Positions 51,938-63,376 of a DNA stretch of 64,000 nt are shown here, piece after piece; position 1 is the stretch's first letter; the number at the start of each line of letters is the position of its first letter. Source of the stretch: Bog-756 sp963703145. GTDB taxonomy: Bacteria; Actinomycetota; Acidimicrobiia; Acidimicrobiales; RAAP-2. The notes under the pieces are model-generated. The model saw only the letters and a program-made list of their open reading frames with translations. It had not been told where the DNA came from and ran no database searches. A program made the translations under genes and the position numbers. The stretch lies in NCBI GenBank assembly GCA_963703145.1, contig OY969793.1:1178001-1242000 (forward strand), given 5' to 3'.

Positions 51938-54052
51938 ATGCCCGACTTCCAGGTCGTTTCACCATTTCGACCGGCTGGCGACCAGCCCGAGGCCATCGCC
52001 GGCCTGGTCCAGGGGCTCGAGCGGGGCGACCGGTACCAGACCCTGCTCGGCATCACCGGCTCGGGCAAGACGGCCACCATCGCCTGGACCATCGAATCCG
52101 TCCAGCGGCCCACCTTGATCATCGAGCCCAACAAGTCCCTGGCCGCCCAGCTGGCCGCCGAGCTCAAGGAGTTCTTCCCCCGCAACCGGGTCGAGTACTT
52201 CGTCTCGTACTACGACTACTACCAGCCCGAGGCGTATGTCCCGTCCTCGGACACCTACATCGAGAAGGACTCGTCCATCAACGACGAGATCGACCGACTA
52301 CGCCACGCCTGCACCTCGTCGCTGCTCCTCCGCCCGGACACCATCGTGGTGGCCTCGGTGTCGTGCATCTACGGGCTCGGCTCGCCCGACGAGTACCGCG
52401 ACCGGATCGTGGCCCTCCGGCCCGGCGAGGTCCACGACCAGCGCTCCCTACTCCGCCGGCTGGTGGAGCTCCAGTACTCGCGCAACGACGCCACCCTCAC
52501 CCGGGGCCAGTTCCGGGCCCGGGGTGACACCGTCGAGATCCACGCCGCCTACGAGAGCCGGGCGGTCCGCATCGAGTTCTTCGGCGACACGGTGGAGCGG
52601 ATCCGGCCCTTCGACGTCACCACCGGGGAGATCGGCGACGATCTCGAGGAGCTGGTGGTCTTCGCCAACACCCACTACGGGACGGGCGACGAGCGGATGC
52701 GCAAGGCGGTCGAGGGCATCGAGGCCGAGCTGCGGATGCGGCTCACTGAACTGGATGCCGCCGGCAAGCTCCTCGAGTCCCAGCGGCTCCGGATGCGCAC
52801 CGAGTACGACCTCGAGATGCTGGCCGAGACCGGGGTGTGCAGCGGGGTGGAGAACTACAGCCGCCACCTGGACGGCCGGGCCCCGGGCGAGGCGCCTTTC
52901 ACGCTGCTCGACTTCTTCCCCAAGGACTACCTGGTGGTCCTGGACGAGAGCCACGTGGCCGTGCCCCAACTGCGCGGCCAGTACGCCGGCGACCGGTCGC
53001 GCAAGGAGACCCTGGTCGACCACGGGTTCCGGCTCCCCTCTGCCATGGACAACCGGCCCCTCCGGTTCGAGGAGTTCATCGAGCGCACCGGCCAGGTCAT
53101 CCTGCTGTCGGCCACCCCGGGACCGTGGGAGCTCGAGCACAGTGCCAACGTGGTGGAGCAGGTCATCCGGCCCACCGGCCTCGTCGATCCCGAGGTGGAC
53201 ATCCGGCCGACCACCGGCCAGATCGACGACCTTCGGGAGCGGATCGACGCCACGGTGGCCCAGGGCTACCGCGTGCTGGTGACCACTCTCACCAAGAAGA
53301 TGGCCGAGGACCTGACCGACTACCTGGCCGAGCAGGGGGTGCGGGTCCAGTACCTGCACTCCGACGTCGACACCATGGCCCGGATCGAGATCCTGCGGGA
53401 TCTGCGGCTCGGAACCTTCGACGTCCTGGTGGGCATCAACCTGCTCCGGGAGGGCCTGGACCTGCCCGAGGTGGCGCTGGTGGCCATCCTCGACGCCGAC
53501 AAGGAGGGCTTCCTGCGGTCGAGTTCGTCCCTCATCCAGACCATGGGGAGAGCGGCCCGCAACGTGAACGGACGGGTGGTGATGTACGCCGACACCGTCA
53601 CCGACTCGATGACCAGGGCTATCGGCGAGACCCAGCGGCGTCGGGCCCGACAGATCGCCTATAACGAGGCCCACGGGATCGACCCCCGCACCATCACCAA
53701 GGCCGTCACCGACATCCTCGAGCGGGTGCGGTCCGACACCGACGGCTCGGCGGCCATCACCTCGGGGGCCAACGCCCCGGGCCAGCGGTCCCGGCGCGGT
53801 GGGGTCGACCCGAGGGCCGCCGCCGCCGAGATGGCCCGGGCCCTCGGCCCCGACGCCGACGAGCTCTCGAGCCTCATCCACCGGCTCGACGCCGAGATGA
53901 ACCGAGCCGCCGAGGAGCTCCGATTCGAGGAGGCCGCACTGCTCCGCGACGAGGTGGCCGAGCTGCGGGCCCTGCTGGTCCGGGACCCCGTGGACGGCTC
54001 ACCGGTGCTCGCCGGTGACACCGCCGACGTCGTGGCCACGGCCGACCGCTGA
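51938..54052 (+). CDS. uvrB: Excinuclease ABC subunit B
   Basis: 704-residue DNA helicase-like damage verifier. Walker A is GITGSGKTATIA near residue 40; the DNA-probing beta-hairpin region is YYDYYQPEAYVPSSDTYIEK; helicase motifs VVLDESHVAVPQ, ILLSATPGPWE, VGINLLREGLDLPEV and QTMGRAARN are present. The C-terminal UVR motif (about 660-695: EEAALLRDEVAEL) binds UvrC. Slightly longer than usual through a Gly/Ser/Ala spacer before the UVR motif. Start at the ATG directly after the TACCAT element. Confidence 0.97.
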   Translation: MPDFQVVSPFRPAGDQPEAIAGLVQGLERGDRYQTLLGITGSGKTATIAWTIESVQRPTLIIEPNKSLAAQLAAELKEFFPRNRVEYFVSYYDYYQPEAYVPSSDTYIEKDSSINDEIDRLRHACTSSLLLRPDTIVVASVSCIYGLGSPDEYRDRIVALRPGEVHDQRSLLRRLVELQYSRNDATLTRGQFRARGDTVEIHAAYESRAVRIEFFGDTVERIRPFDVTTGEIGDDLEELVVFANTHYGTGDERMRKAVEGIEAELRMRLTELDAAGKLLESQRLRMRTEYDLEMLAETGVCSGVENYSRHLDGRAPGEAPFTLLDFFPKDYLVVLDESHVAVPQLRGQYAGDRSRKETLVDHGFRLPSAMDNRPLRFEEFIERTGQVILLSATPGPWELEHSANVVEQVIRPTGLVDPEVDIRPTTGQIDDLRERIDATVAQGYRVLVTTLTKKMAEDLTDYLAEQGVRVQYLHSDVDTMARIEILRDLRLGTFDVLVGINLLREGLDLPEVALVAILDADKEGFLRSSSSLIQTMGRAARNVNGRVVMYADTVTDSMTRAIGETQRRRARQIAYNEAHGIDPRTITKAVTDILERVRSDTDGSAAITSGANAPGQRSRRGGVDPRAAAAEMARALGPDADELSSLIHRLDAEMNRAAEELRFEEAALLRDEVAELRALLVRDPVDGSPVLAGDTADVVATADR

Positions 54053-54078
54053 CCGCCGGACACCCGTCCCCGCACCGG

Positions 54079-54084
54079 TATCCT
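54079..54084 (+). promoter_or_regulatory. Putative -10 element TATCCT, six bases before uvrA ATG
   Basis: TATCCT fits TAnnnT and ends 6 bases before the ATG at 54091, with no ribosome site. With the uvrB element it suggests that uvrB and uvrA each have their own leaderless start even though only 38 bases separate the genes. Confidence 0.45.
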
Positions 54085-54090
54085 CACCCA

Positions 54091-57105
<3,015 letters not shown>

Positions 57106-57108
57106 GAG

Positions 57109-57130
57109 GCGACCCCGGTGTCGGGGTCGC
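57109..57130. terminator. Perfect hairpin filling the gap between convergent uvrA and nadA
   Basis: GCGACCCCG-GTGT-CGGGGTCGC is a 9-bp perfect stem with a 4-base loop. It occupies almost the whole 25-base gap between the two stop codons, so it is well placed as a bidirectional terminator. No T-run on either side. Confidence 0.75.
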
Positions 57131-58246
57131 TCAGACGGTGGCCAGCATCCGCTCCAGGGCCACTCGGGCCCAGGCGGCGGTCTCGGCATCCACGCTGATC
57201 CGGTTCCGGACCTCCCCGGCGACGAGGCCCTCGAGCACCCAGGCCAGATGGGCCGCATCGATGCGGAACATGGTCGAGCACGGGCAGACCAACGGGTCGA
57301 GGGACACCACTGTCTTGTCAGCCGTCTCGTTGTCCAGGCGTTTGACGAGGTGGATCTCGGTGCCCACCCCGATCACCGCACCGGGCGGGGCCTCGGCCAC
57401 GGCCCGGATGATGTAGTCGGTGGAGCCCACCAGATCGGCCGCCTCGACCACGTCGTGGGCACACTCGGGGTGAACGACCACGATCCCGTCGGGGTGCTCG
57501 GTCCGGAATGCGTCGATGTGGGCGGGACGGAATCGTTGGTGGACCGAACAGTGCCCCTTCCACAGCAGCAGGGTTGCCGTCTTGAGCGTGGCGTCGTCGA
57601 GCCCACCCCGATCCTGGCGGGGGTTCCACACGGCCATGTCCTGGTCCGAGTAGCCCAGCTGGAAGCCGGTGTTGCGACCGAGGTGCTGGTCGGGGAAGAA
57701 GAGGACCTGGTCGCCACGCGTGTTGCCTTCGGCGTCACGCCCGAGAGCCCAGGTCAACACGGCCTGGGCGTTGGAGGACGTGCACACCAGGCCTCCGTGG
57801 CGGCCGACGAACGCCTTCAGCGCCGCCGAGGAGTTCATGTAGGTGACCGGGACGATGCGCTCCACGTCGGTGACGGTGGCCAAGACGTCCCAGGCCTCTT
57901 CCACCGAGTCGATGTCGGCCATGTCGGCCATGGAGCACCCGGCGTTCAGGTCGGGGAGGATCACCTGTTGATGGTCACCAGTGAGCACATCGGCCGACTC
58001 GGCCATGAAGTGGACGCCGCAGAACACCACGAACTCGGCATCGGACTGGTCGGCGGCGATCCGGGAGAGGCCGAACGAGTCACCCCGGGCGTCGGCCCAG
58101 GCCATCACTTCGTCCCGTTGATAGTGGTGACCGAGGATGATCACCCGGGAGCCGAGCGCCACCTTGGCCGCACCGATCCACTCGGTGAGTTCATCGGCCG
58201 AAGCCGTGGAATAGCGGTCGGGGAGCGCTGTCTGTAGCCGGAGCAT
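57131..58246 (-). CDS. nadA: Quinolinate synthase
   Basis: 371-residue 4Fe-4S enzyme that condenses iminoaspartate with dihydroxyacetone phosphate in NAD synthesis. The cluster cysteines are C104 (NAGCSMADM), C261 (HPECAHDV) and C320 or C322 (CPCSTMF). ILGHHYQRDEV near the start and FFPDQHLGRNTG are also conserved. The ATG at 58246 is where homology begins; the open frame to 58435 overlaps the region upstream of uvrC and is not homologous. nadB and nadC, usually adjacent in actinobacteria, are not in the window. It sits alone on the minus strand between uvrA and uvrC. Confidence 0.93.
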   Translation of the reverse strand: MLRLQTALPDRYSTASADELTEWIGAAKVALGSRVIILGHHYQRDEVMAWADARGDSFGLSRIAADQSDAEFVVFCGVHFMAESADVLTGDHQQVILPDLNAGCSMADMADIDSVEEAWDVLATVTDVERIVPVTYMNSSAALKAFVGRHGGLVCTSSNAQAVLTWALGRDAEGNTRGDQVLFFPDQHLGRNTGFQLGYSDQDMAVWNPRQDRGGLDDATLKTATLLLWKGHCSVHQRFRPAHIDAFRTEHPDGIVVVHPECAHDVVEAADLVGSTDYIIRAVAEAPPGAVIGVGTEIHLVKRLDNETADKTVVSLDPLVCPCSTMFRIDAAHLAWVLEGLVAGEVRNRISVDAETAAWARVALERMLATV

Positions 58247-58443
58247 GTCGGGTATGACCCCCTTGTGGAGGCACTCCGGTCTGTGGCCGGCGGGGACAGC
58301 CTGGTCGCCCGTCCGCGGGGATGTCGGCCCCGGAGTGCTGGATGTCACCGGAAACCAGGCCGGCGTTGCCGCCAGTCTAGGTGCCCGGCCGGGCCATGGT
58401 GCGGTGAACCGGCCGGGGCGCCCGGCACGGCACACTGGAGGGC

Positions 58444-60423
58444 GTGGTCACGCGTCCTGCCTCCGGCACCATCCCCGACGGTCCCGGCTCCTATCAGTTC
58501 GTCGACGGAGACGGCCGGGTCCTTTACGTGGGCAAGGCCAAATCGCTCCGCCAGCGCCTCAATTCCTATTTCCAGGATCCGGCAGGGCTGGCCCCCCGCA
58601 CGGCCCAGATGGTCAGCCAGGCCGACCACGTCGAGTGGATGGTGGTGGACACCGAGGCCGAAGCCCTGCTCCTCGAGCACAACCTCATCAAGCAGTTCCA
58701 ACCCCGCTACAACGTCCGACTGAAGGACGACAAGAGCTATCCCTGGCTGGCACTGACCGTCGGTGACGAGTGGCCCCGGCCTGCGGTCGTTCGCGGCCGG
58801 AAGCGCACCGGCGTGCGCTACTTCGGCCCCTATCCGAACACCGGTGCCATCCGGGAGACCCTCGACCTCTTGCTGCGGTCGTTCCCGGTGCGGACCTGCT
58901 CGGACACCAAGTTCCGGCGCCACCAGCGGCTGGGCAAGCCCTGCCTCCTCTACCACATCGAACGGTGTTCGGGCCCGTGCGTGGGTGCGGTCGAACACGC
59001 CGAGTATGACCGGCTGGTGACCGACCTGATTGCGTTCCTGAGTGGCGACACCGGCCTGCTCGAGAAGGGTCTGGAGACGTCCATGCACGAGGCGGCTGCC
59101 GCGCTCGAGTTCGAGCGGGCCTCGGTCCTCCGGGACAAACTGGACGCGGTCCGGGCCGCCGACGCCGTCCGCCAGATGGAGTTGGGCCGGGCCGAGGACC
59201 TCGATGTACTGGCGGTGGCCGAGGACGACCTCGAGGCTGCGGTCCAGGTGTTCCATGTCCGGTCGGGCAAGGTCATCGGGCGGCTGGCGCTCTTCGTGGA
59301 CAAGGTCGAGGACCTGACACCGGCCCAGCTCATCGAGCGGCTCTTGGTGGACATCTACGCCGATGCCGCCTCGGGCGTCCCCGCACAGATCCTGGTCCCC
59401 ACCATGCCGGCCGATCCCGAAGCGGTGTCGCAGTATCTGATGGACCGCCGCGGTGGACCGGTGGCGTTGCGGGTCCCGATGCGAGGGGCCAAGCGTGCGC
59501 TCTTGGACACCGTCCAGCACAACGCCCGGGAGGCCTTCGTTCGCCATCGCCTGCACCGGACCTCGGACCACAACAGCCGGGCACGCGCCCTCGAATCCCT
59601 CCAGCGCGACCTGGGCCTGCCGGCCGCCCCGCTGCGGATCGAGTGCTACGACATGAGCCACCTCCAGGGGACCGACTACGTGGGATCGATGGTCGTGTTC
59701 GAGGACGGACTGGCCAAGAAGAGCGATTACCGGCACTTCCGGGTGGCCACGGTCCCGGGCAACGACGACTACGCGGCCATGGAGGAGGTGTTGACCCGAC
59801 GGCTCACCGCCCTGTTGGTCGAGGAGGAGGCCGAGCGCGGCGAGCGTCCGGCAGCGGGCGACCAGAGCCCGGCCGCGGCCGACGACGGGGGCATCGATGG
59901 GACAGCGGAGGCGCCCAAGCCGCGGCGACGACGCTTCGCCTATCCACCGCAGCTCATCCTGCTCGACGGCGGCCTGGGCCAGCTCAACGTCGGGGTGAAG
60001 GTGTTGGCCGACCTCGGACTCACCGACCGGATCCCGTTGGCGTCGCTGGCCAAGAGCTTCGAGGAGATCTACCGTCCCGGGAGTTCCGAGCCGATCCGTC
60101 TGTCCCGCCAGTCCGACGGCCTCTACCTGCTCCAGCAGCTGCGGGACGAGGCCCACCGGTTCGCCATCTCCTACCACCGGACCCTGCGGGGGAAGCGAAT
60201 GACCGTCGGCGCCCTCGACGGGGTCAACGGCCTCGGGCCCAAGCGCCGTGAGCGCCTGATGGACCAGTTCGGGGGCCTGGCTGCGCTGCGAAATGCCTCG
60301 AAGGACGAGCTGGTGGGCGTATCGTGGCTACCGGCGTCCGTCGGTGCCGCCGTCTACGAGCGGCTGCACACGCCGATGGCCGCCGCTGGACCCGCCAGCC
60401 GGGGTGAGAAGGTGGATCGATGA
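58444..60423 (+). CDS. uvrC: Excinuclease ABC subunit C
   Basis: 659-residue nuclease that cuts on both sides of a lesion. The N-terminal GIY-YIG domain reads PGSYQFVDGDGRVLYVGKAK; a UVR motif for UvrB contact is near 205-235 (EAAAALEFERASVLRDKLDA); the RNase-H-like C-terminal nuclease has IECYDMSHLQGTDYVGSMVV and ILLDGGLGQLN; a double helix-hairpin-helix closes the protein (GVNGLGPKRRERLMDQFGG). An insertion of about 35 charged residues (EEEAERGERPAAGDQ region, near 460-495) separates nuclease segments. GTG start with GGAGGG nearby. The stop overlaps the rapZ start (ATGA). Confidence 0.95.
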   Translation: MVTRPASGTIPDGPGSYQFVDGDGRVLYVGKAKSLRQRLNSYFQDPAGLAPRTAQMVSQADHVEWMVVDTEAEALLLEHNLIKQFQPRYNVRLKDDKSYPWLALTVGDEWPRPAVVRGRKRTGVRYFGPYPNTGAIRETLDLLLRSFPVRTCSDTKFRRHQRLGKPCLLYHIERCSGPCVGAVEHAEYDRLVTDLIAFLSGDTGLLEKGLETSMHEAAAALEFERASVLRDKLDAVRAADAVRQMELGRAEDLDVLAVAEDDLEAAVQVFHVRSGKVIGRLALFVDKVEDLTPAQLIERLLVDIYADAASGVPAQILVPTMPADPEAVSQYLMDRRGGPVALRVPMRGAKRALLDTVQHNAREAFVRHRLHRTSDHNSRARALESLQRDLGLPAAPLRIECYDMSHLQGTDYVGSMVVFEDGLAKKSDYRHFRVATVPGNDDYAAMEEVLTRRLTALLVEEEAERGERPAAGDQSPAAADDGGIDGTAEAPKPRRRRFAYPPQLILLDGGLGQLNVGVKVLADLGLTDRIPLASLAKSFEEIYRPGSSEPIRLSRQSDGLYLLQQLRDEAHRFAISYHRTLRGKRMTVGALDGVNGLGPKRRERLMDQFGGLAALRNASKDELVGVSWLPASVGAAVYERLHTPMAAAGPASRGEKVDR

Positions 60424-61271
60424 GCGAGTATCTGGTGGTCACCGGCATGTCGGGGGCCGGGCGGTCGACGGCCGGGGCCACCCTCGAGGACCTGGGGTGG
60501 TTCGTCATCGACAACATGCCCTCCGCGCTTATCTCCAAGGTCTCCGAGCTGGTCAACAGCACCGGTTCCGAGATGGGCCGCGTGGCCTTCGTCGTCGGGC
60601 GGGGCGGGGGAGACCTGGACGAGGTGCTGCCGGCGGTCGATGCCCTCAAGTCAGGCCCGAATCGGGTGAGGATCCTCTTCCTCGACGCCGCCGACGATGT
60701 GCTGATCCGGCGGTTCGAGGGCACCCGTCGTCGGCATCCCCAGGCGGCCCGGGGCGTGGTGGACTCGATCTCGGACGAGCGGCTCCTGCTCAGCGGCCTG
60801 CGGGACCGGGCCGACCTGGTCATCGACACCGGAGACCTCAACACCAACCAGCTGCGGACCAGGTTGATGGAGGTGTTCGGCGGCGAGGAGCCGGGCAGCA
60901 CCATGCAGACCTCGATCCTGTCGTTCGGGTTCAAGCACGGTGTGCCCCTCGACGTGGACCTGATGTTCGACTGCCGGTTCCTGCCCAACCCGTATTGGGA
61001 CGAGACGCTGCGCCACCACAGTGGTCTCGAGCCCGAGGTGCGGGCCTTCGTGCTCGGCCAGCCCGAGACCGGGGGGTTCTTGGACAAGCTGGACGACCTG
61101 TTGACCATGCTGATCCCGGCGTACATCAAAGAGGGGAAGTCCTACCTCACCGTGGCTATGGGATGCACCGGGGGGCGCCATCGCTCGGTGGTGCTGGCCG
61201 AGGAGCTGGCCCGACGGCTCGACGACCACGGCATGCCCACCACGGTGTTCCACCGGGACGTCGAGCGTTGA
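60420..61271 (+). CDS. rapZ: RapZ-family nucleotide-binding protein
   Basis: 283 residues. Walker A is GMSGAGRSTAG, with Arg where Lys is usual, as known in other actinobacterial members. FVIDNMPSALI, RFEGTRRRHP, VIDTGDLNTNQLR, FGFKHGVPLDVDLMFDCRFL, NPYW and the C-terminal AMGCTGGRHRSVVLAEEL are all family hallmarks. In E. coli RapZ senses glucosamine-6-phosphate and guides RNase E to a small RNA; the actinobacterial role is not settled. Overlaps uvrC by 4 bases and yvcK by 4 bases, so the three are coupled. Confidence 0.93.
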   Translation: MSEYLVVTGMSGAGRSTAGATLEDLGWFVIDNMPSALISKVSELVNSTGSEMGRVAFVVGRGGGDLDEVLPAVDALKSGPNRVRILFLDAADDVLIRRFEGTRRRHPQAARGVVDSISDERLLLSGLRDRADLVIDTGDLNTNQLRTRLMEVFGGEEPGSTMQTSILSFGFKHGVPLDVDLMFDCRFLPNPYWDETLRHHSGLEPEVRAFVLGQPETGGFLDKLDDLLTMLIPAYIKEGKSYLTVAMGCTGGRHRSVVLAEELARRLDDHGMPTTVFHRDVER

Positions 61272-62188
61272 GCCAGTCATCCGACGGCGGTGCGGTGAGC
61301 GAGTCCTCCGATGGCAGGGCGGTACGTGACCAGGCCAAGGTGGTCGCCATCGGTGGCGGGCACGGCCTGGCTGCCACGTTGCGTGCCGTCCGCGGCTACA
61401 CCGATCATCTGACCGCCATCGTCTCGGTCGCCGACGACGGTGGTTCGTCGGGCCGACTCCGCGAGCTGCTCCACATCATCCCGCCGGGCGACCTGCGGAT
61501 GTGCCTGGTGGCGATGGCAGAGCCGGGCTCCGCGCTCGCCTCGCTGTTCGAGTATCGATTCACCGACGACGAGTTGCACGGCCACGCGTTGGGCAATCTG
61601 GTCCTGGCCGGTCTGATCGACACGGTGGGGGATCCGATCGTCGCCCTCGACGAGGCGTGCCGGATCCTCGGGGTCCGGGGCCGGGTGTTGCCGGCCACCA
61701 CCGAACTCGTGGTGCTGAAGGCGGAGTCCGACAGCGGCCAGGTGGCCGGCCAGGTGGCGGTGATGGCCACGGACAACATCCGCACCGTGTCCTTGGTGCC
61801 TGCCGACCCCAAAGCCCCGCCTGCCGCGCTGGCCGCCCTGGCCGAGGCCGACCAGATCGTGCTCGGACCGGGTTCCCTGTTCACCAGCGTTCTGGCCGCC
61901 ATTGCCGTGCCGGACATCCGGGCCAGCCTGGAGCGCTCCGGAGCCCAGAAGGTCTATGTCTGCAATCTCCGTCCCCAGGTTCCCGAGACCGAGGGATTCG
62001 ACATCGGGATGCACGTCGAAGCGCTGGTGGCGCACGGTGTCCACGTCGACGTGGTCCTGTGCGACACCGGTGGTCTGCCCCTCGGGAACTGCCCGGTCCC
62101 CGTGGTCGACACGGCCCTCGGACGGGCCCACGGTCTGGCCCACGATCCGCTCAAACTGGCGCAAGCCCTGGCTGATCTGCTCGGATGA
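61268..62188 (+). CDS. yvcK: YvcK/CofD-family gluconeogenesis factor
   Basis: 306 residues of the GckR/YvcK family, which bind UDP-sugars and affect central carbon flux and cell wall synthesis. VVAIGGGHGLAATLRAV near residue 25, VSVADDGGSSGRLREL, PPGDLRMCLVAMAE, NLVLAGLI and ADQIVLGPGSLFTSV are typical. The start is either the TTG overlapping the rapZ stop (used here) or GTG 61295. Between them lies an imperfect 27-base duplication giving SQSSDGGAV/SESSDGRAV. In many actinobacteria whiA follows; here gap follows after 119 bases. Confidence 0.92.
   Translation: MSQSSDGGAVSESSDGRAVRDQAKVVAIGGGHGLAATLRAVRGYTDHLTAIVSVADDGGSSGRLRELLHIIPPGDLRMCLVAMAEPGSALASLFEYRFTDDELHGHALGNLVLAGLIDTVGDPIVALDEACRILGVRGRVLPATTELVVLKAESDSGQVAGQVAVMATDNIRTVSLVPADPKAPPAALAALAEADQIVLGPGSLFTSVLAAIAVPDIRASLERSGAQKVYVCNLRPQVPETEGFDIGMHVEALVAHGVHVDVVLCDTGGLPLGNCPVPVVDTALGRAHGLAHDPLKLAQALADLLG
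61271..61324 (+). repeat. Imperfect tandem 27-bp duplication at the start of yvcK
   Basis: Positions 61271-61297 and 61298-61324 match at 21 of 27 bases and encode SQSSDGGAV and SESSDGRAV. The duplication lies before the conserved domain and may have added the alternative TTG start region overlapping rapZ. Confidence 0.6.
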
Positions 62189-62307
62189 TGCCCCAGTACG
62201 CCAAGTTGGCCTAGCGTGGATGCCGGTCTCGGTGCGCTGATCAGGGCGCAGGGGGGAACCGGCGTGGCGCAGTTGGGCACGGACACCGAAGGTGAGGGAC
62301 GAGGGCT

Positions 62308-63333
62308 ATGACCGTACGAGTCGGGATCAATGGTTTCGGACGCATCGGTCGCAACTATCTCCGGGCGGCCCGTGCCATGGGTGCCGACATCGAGATCGTG
62401 GCCATCAACGACCTCACCTCGGCCGAGACGCTCGCCCACCTGCTCCGCTACGACTCCACCCACGGCCGCTTCGGGAGCGAGGTCGGGGTGTCCGAGTCGT
62501 CGATCGTCCTCGACTCGGGACCCATCGAGGTGCTGGCCGAGCGAGACCCCAAGGCCCTGCCGTGGGACCGCCTCGGTGTCGAGGTCGTCATCGAGTCGAC
62601 GGGGTTGTTCACTACCCGCGAGTCGGCGGCGTCGCACCTCGAAGCGGGTGCCACTCGGGTCATCGTGTCCGCGCCGGCCACCGACGTCGATGCCACCTTC
62701 GTGGTGGGCGTCAACGACACCGACTTCGACCCGGACAAGGACTTCGTCGTCTCCAACGCCTCGTGCACCACCAACTGCTTCGTGCCCATGGTCAAGGTGC
62801 TCGATGACACCTTCGGGATCGAGAGCGGCCTGATGACCACGATTCACGCCTTTACCAACGACCAGAATCTGCTCGACCTACCGCACCGCGACCTGCGTCG
62901 GGCCCGGGCCGCGGCCATCAACATCGTGCCGGCATCCACCGGGGCGGCCCGCGCCACCGCGCTCGTGCTCGAGTCGATGAAGGGGAGGCTGGACGGGTTT
63001 TCTTTCCGGGTGCCGGTACCCGACGGCTCGATCACGGACTTCACTGCGGTCATTCCCGGCGAGGTGACCGTCGAGCAGGTCAATGCGGCCTTCCGGGCCG
63101 CGGCTGAGTCGGGACCCCTGGCCGATGTACTGGTGTATACCGAGGACCCCATCGTGTCGTCGGACATCGTGGGCAGCCCGGCCTCGTGCACCTTCGACTC
63201 CGGGCTCACCATGGTGATGCCATCGGCATCGGGCATCACGCTGGTCAAGGTAGCGGGTTGGTACGACAATGAGTGGGGGTACGCCAACCGGTTGGTCGAT
63301 CTCTCATTGGTTGTGAGCGGCGCCGGTTCCTGA
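62308..63333 (+). CDS. gap: Glyceraldehyde-3-phosphate dehydrogenase
   Basis: 341 residues. NAD-binding VGINGFGRIGRN at 5-16 with the NAD-selecting Asp in AINDLT; catalytic C153 in SNASCTTNC; general-base His in TTIHAFTNDQ; WYDNEWGYANR near the end. It oxidises glyceraldehyde-3-phosphate in glycolysis. Ribosome site GAGGG upstream of the ATG. The 119-base region before it holds a possible -10 TAGCGT (62211). Followed by pgk after 43 bases, the standard gap-pgk pair. Confidence 0.96.
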   Translation: MTVRVGINGFGRIGRNYLRAARAMGADIEIVAINDLTSAETLAHLLRYDSTHGRFGSEVGVSESSIVLDSGPIEVLAERDPKALPWDRLGVEVVIESTGLFTTRESAASHLEAGATRVIVSAPATDVDATFVVGVNDTDFDPDKDFVVSNASCTTNCFVPMVKVLDDTFGIESGLMTTIHAFTNDQNLLDLPHRDLRRARAAAINIVPASTGAARATALVLESMKGRLDGFSFRVPVPDGSITDFTAVIPGEVTVEQVNAAFRAAAESGPLADVLVYTEDPIVSSDIVGSPASCTFDSGLTMVMPSASGITLVKVAGWYDNEWGYANRLVDLSLVVSGAGS

Positions 63334-63376
63334 GGCGAACGAAGACAATGACCGTGGGACGAGGGGAGACCAGGGA

